In this document: positions 28,797 through 31,279 of the stretch, one piece after another | Layout of the letters: each line of letters starts with the position of its first letter | How positions within the stretch are numbered: the first letter of the stretch is position 1 | Virus record (IMG/VR): IMGVR_UViG_3300043446_004451 | Location: 1 to 31,279 of that record | DNA length: 31,279 bases | Source: a virus | Direction: 5' to 3' (one strand) | Made by a program: the position numbers and the translations under genes | The notes under the pieces: model-generated | What the model saw: only the letters and a program-made list of their open reading frames with translations | What the model was told of the DNA's origin: nothing | The model's database searches: none

Positions 28797-29432
28797 TTAG
28801 CGTCCGTCAATCAGGTAATTGAGGGTAATGTTGGCGGTCGGAGCCTGAGCGGTACCGGCAGCAACAATTGCAGTAATCGTCAACGTGCCTGCAGCAACAG
28901 ACGCTTTGAACTGCGGCAAAGCCGCGCCCAACGCACCAACGTTGTCCGCAATGGTCACGAACACAGGCTTGCTATTGTATAGCGCACCAACGCTAGCGGT
29001 AATCGTACCGCCACCAGCTGGAAGCATTACAACCGTGCCGGTCTTGATCTTGGACAGTTGGAACGCCTGCGTCGAGGACGACACGCAGCTATGCGTGTAC
29101 GCGCCCGCCGACGAAACGACCGTGATGAACTGCAGAACAGTCACGCCGCTGGCCGTCGAGTTGAGCGAGACAGCCGACACATCGGTGTACGCCGCATCAA
29201 ACGTCAGCGTGCGACCGCCGACCGCATCCTGAGTAACAATCAGCGTAAAGCGCTGGCCACCCTTGGGATTGGTCGGAGCCGACAGCGTACGGTTGCCAGC
29301 CAAAGTAACAAGAAACACATCGCCTTGCGACGCATCCAACGCAATGTTGGCGCCATCGACGAGCGAAACCGAAGCGGGGGTAAGGCGCTGCGGAAGGGGG
29401 TCAGTAATCGGACCCGCGAGAAAATCAGCCAT
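28797..29432 (-). CDS. Fibre- or head-fibre-like beta protein
   Basis: A 211-residue protein. An N-terminal part is followed by the motif row DVFLVTLAGNRTLSAPTNP, QRFTLIVTQDAVGGRTLTF (about 42-80), a beta-sandwich I associate with phage fibre tips, then Ser/Thr/Ala-rich strands and a C-terminus with TITAIVAAGTAQ and LNYLIDGR. ATG 29432 follows AGGAG. It probably belongs to the tail or head spikes and may trimerise. Confidence 0.75.
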   Translation of the reverse strand: MADFLAGPITDPLPQRLTPASVSLVDGANIALDASQGDVFLVTLAGNRTLSAPTNPKGGQRFTLIVTQDAVGGRTLTFDAAYTDVSAVSLNSTASGVTVLQFITVVSSAGAYTHSCVSSSTQAFQLSKIKTGTVVMLPAGGGTITASVGALYNSKPVFVTIADNVGALGAALPQFKASVAAGTLTITAIVAAGTAQAPTANITLNYLIDGR

Positions 29433-29451
29433 AGCACACTCCTAAATGTGG

Positions 29452-29823
29452 CTAATCGCCACCGCTAATCCGAGCGTTCGCCTTCGCGCCGCCGGCAAAG
29501 TTGAAGCAACGAACGTAAGTGCGAATTGCACCACGCGCTTCAAACGTAATAAACGCACCGTTGGTAGGCGATACGCTGTTTACCGTAACAGCGGCAGCAG
29601 TAGCCTTGAACCACCGTTCGCCAAGTGCAAATTGCACCCACACATCTACGTCGAACGAACCAGCCGCTTCGGTGTTCCAAACGCGATGCGTAAGATAACG
29701 ACGATTGGCGCACAACACGCCATCGGTGTCTAGCGTAGGTTCTGCCATATCGGCGGCTTGAGCTGTAAGCGCTTCGGTGCCGTCATTCTTAAGTAGCCGT
29801 TGCCACTGTGTATGCGAAGCCAT
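29452..29823 (-). CDS. Small virion-type beta protein
   Basis: A 123-residue protein with AAGGAG 6 bases before ATG 29823. Strand-rich (FDVDVWVQFALGERWFKATA, GAFITFEARGAIRTYVRCFN) with Asn/Thr/Gly turns, like a structural adaptor or decoration protein. It sits directly before the fibre-like gene. No family is recognised. Confidence 0.7.
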   Translation of the reverse strand: MASHTQWQRLLKNDGTEALTAQAADMAEPTLDTDGVLCANRRYLTHRVWNTEAAGSFDVDVWVQFALGERWFKATAAAVTVNSVSPTNGAFITFEARGAIRTYVRCFNFAGGAKANARISGGD

Positions 29824-29824
29824 C

Positions 29825-30169
29825 TTATGCTCCTTGGCTGCGCTTGTAAGCAGCCCGCTCGTCCGCGTTCATGTTGCGATACGCTTTCTTGGGTGTACCG
29901 TCTGGATCAAAATTGGCAGAGACGTCAATAAGCGGCGCGCCTGCAAAGTCAGTCGTCAACCGTTTGAGATTATCCACATCTTGCCGCAGCGCTGCAAGTT
30001 CTACATCCTTGTCTTCAATCAGACGTAGCAGATAACCAAACACCGGCCCGTAGGGGCTATTGAGTACCGAGCCAATTCCATACTCAGCGCAGGCGTGGCG
30101 CGCGTCCGAGACAGCCTTGGACGTGGGCAGCACCGATCCATCACGATTGTACGAAAACTTGCGCGGCAT
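29825..30169 (-). CDS. Small charged protein, unknown
   Basis: A 114-residue protein. ATG 30169 overlaps the preceding TGA (TGATG) with AAGGAGG upstream; a TTG at 30172 is less likely. It has a helical, acidic middle (LLRLIEDKDVELAALRQDVD) and a basic end (ADERAAYKRSQGA). Probably a chaperone or connector for the neighbouring virion proteins; not shown. Confidence 0.65.
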   Translation of the reverse strand: MPRKFSYNRDGSVLPTSKAVSDARHACAEYGIGSVLNSPYGPVFGYLLRLIEDKDVELAALRQDVDNLKRLTTDFAGAPLIDVSANFDPDGTPKKAYRNMNADERAAYKRSQGA

Positions 30170-31279
30170 CAATCCTCCTTCTCCTGATTGTCAATTTCCT
30201 CGTCGGCGTCGATCAACGCCTTGATAACCGAGTCTCTTGCGGCGTTGATAATGCCATTGTCAAATAGCCCCGACAATACATCACCACCCGTGCCGCCTTT
30301 CTTTATGCTTTCAAGCGAAGCTCGACGCAGATTCTCAATGCGCTGGCTTTCTGCCATGGCCTGATTGCGATTGAGGAAGTTGTATTGCCACGCTAGCGAC
30401 AACCATAATTGCTGCATCTTTGCAGTTGAATTAATAGAGACTTCGCTCAATTGAGCATTGCGCAAATTCTCTTTAAGATTTGGGTCAATCCGTTTGTTGG
30501 CGTACTTGTGCGCCTCCATGTTGAATTCCATCGATTTCGCTTTAAGTACGCGGTCGATAGAACGAGCTGCCGCGACGGAGTCAATAACGTTGGGCATGCC
30601 TGGACCAAGCGCTTGCGCCATCTGCGTAATCGGATTGATCTTGTCACCGTACGCATTGCGGAAAGGCATTTCGCCTTTGTGCGAAGCTACGGCCAATCCA
30701 GCCAATGCCTGCAACGTTTTACCCATTGGCACCGGAATGCGATTCTTGCCGGCCATAACGACCTGCGAAGATGGGAATGTCTTGGCAACAATTCCGCGAG
30801 CATATTCTTTCCATGCCGATGTATCACCAGGTGCAAGTCCAATCTCCGGCGCGCCGGGCATTTCCTTGGTATCGTTGAACAACTGGACAACAGATCCGCC
30901 GTAAATGCCAAGTTGGAACAGGGCTTCTACACCCTGCTTGCGCGAATCGATTTGGTGAAAGAATGTCTGTCCGCCAATAATGTCAGACAACCCGATTGTG
31001 ATTGGGTCGTTAGGATTGCCAATCGCTTTGACGACCGATTCGGGCATCTTCAATGCGCGCATTGCTTCTTGCACGCCGCCGACTGTATTGAGTCCAACAT
31101 CGGCAACGGCAGTATGCTGCGAATGAATCTGCGCCAATCGATGCTGCCAGTTCTTGTCCCCGTTTGGCTGCTTAAGCAGTTCATCCTCATTCATTGCGTC
31201 AAGCGCTTTGCCAAACACATATGCGTCCCAGACGTGTCGGTCATTGAATGCGCGACGGGCAAAGTGAGTTGTCTGCCAA
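30169..31279 (-). CDS. C-terminal end of a large protein, cut by the right edge
   Basis: The frame is open from the right edge with no stop upstream, so the GTG at 31218 is internal and the gene continues outside the window. At least 369 residues are visible. They are soluble and helix-rich with Met, Gly and Ala (VGGVQEAMRALKMPESVVKA; NLKENLRNAQLSEVSINSTA) and end acidic (DADEEIDNQEKED). Very large internal virion proteins end in such sequence in several podoviruses; that identity is a guess from position. Confidence 0.75.
   Translation of the reverse strand, partial: WQTTHFARRAFNDRHVWDAYVFGKALDAMNEDELLKQPNGDKNWQHRLAQIHSQHTAVADVGLNTVGGVQEAMRALKMPESVVKAIGNPNDPITIGLSDIIGGQTFFHQIDSRKQGVEALFQLGIYGGSVVQLFNDTKEMPGAPEIGLAPGDTSAWKEYARGIVAKTFPSSQVVMAGKNRIPVPMGKTLQALAGLAVASHKGEMPFRNAYGDKINPITQMAQALGPGMPNVIDSVAAARSIDRVLKAKSMEFNMEAHKYANKRIDPNLKENLRNAQLSEVSINSTAKMQQLWLSLAWQYNFLNRNQAMAESQRIENLRRASLESIKKGGTGGDVLSGLFDNGIINAARDSVIKALIDADEEIDNQEKED

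Overview
The window is 31.3 kb of a tailed double-stranded DNA phage (class Caudoviricetes), without either genome end. Large portal, scaffold, major capsid, internal-type virion proteins and fibres, with no recognisable tape measure or tail tube, suggest a podovirus-like virion, but the tail genes lie outside the window. Shine-Dalgarno starters, sigma70-like promoters and a small lipoprotein suggest a Gram-negative, probably proteobacterial, host. No integrase or repressor is visible, so lifestyle is undecided.

Left arm (1-10,840, minus strand): a late packaging and head operon read leftwards: small terminase-like protein, large terminase, a small membrane protein, two low-complexity virion-type proteins, portal, scaffold-like protein, major capsid, a small head-type protein, and a gene cut by the left edge.

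Divergent control region (10,841-11,748): no convincing gene, but a 70-bp strictly alternating pyrimidine-purine tract, a 16-bp direct repeat, phased T-tracts and a strong early promoter.

Early region (11,749-25,097, plus strand): first a string of small unknown genes separated by repeated structured leaders (two families) and by short elements resembling the acceptor plus T-arm half of a tRNA. Then come a Dps-like ferritin, a replication initiator whose own coding sequence holds iteron-like hexamers, a DnaB-type helicase, and a recombination set (YqaJ exonuclease, Erf annealing protein, SSB, RuvC-like resolvase). Next are a C5-cytosine methyltransferase with a second gene nested in another frame, zinc-binding small proteins, a GNAT/Mom-like protein and a minimal lytic transglycosylase.

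Right arm (24,891-31,279, minus strand): a second late block read leftwards and converging on the early operon: the C-terminal end of a large protein, small virion-type proteins, a fibre-like protein, a lysis cassette (TM/coiled-coil protein, NlpC/P60-like endolysin, holin-like protein), a long tail fibre, a small lipoprotein and a last short gene.

The strongest candidates for new biology are the dual-coding methyltransferase locus, the tRNA-like and hairpin punctuation of the early operon, and the possible origin inside the initiator gene. All calls come from reading the sequence and from memory of families; no database search was run.
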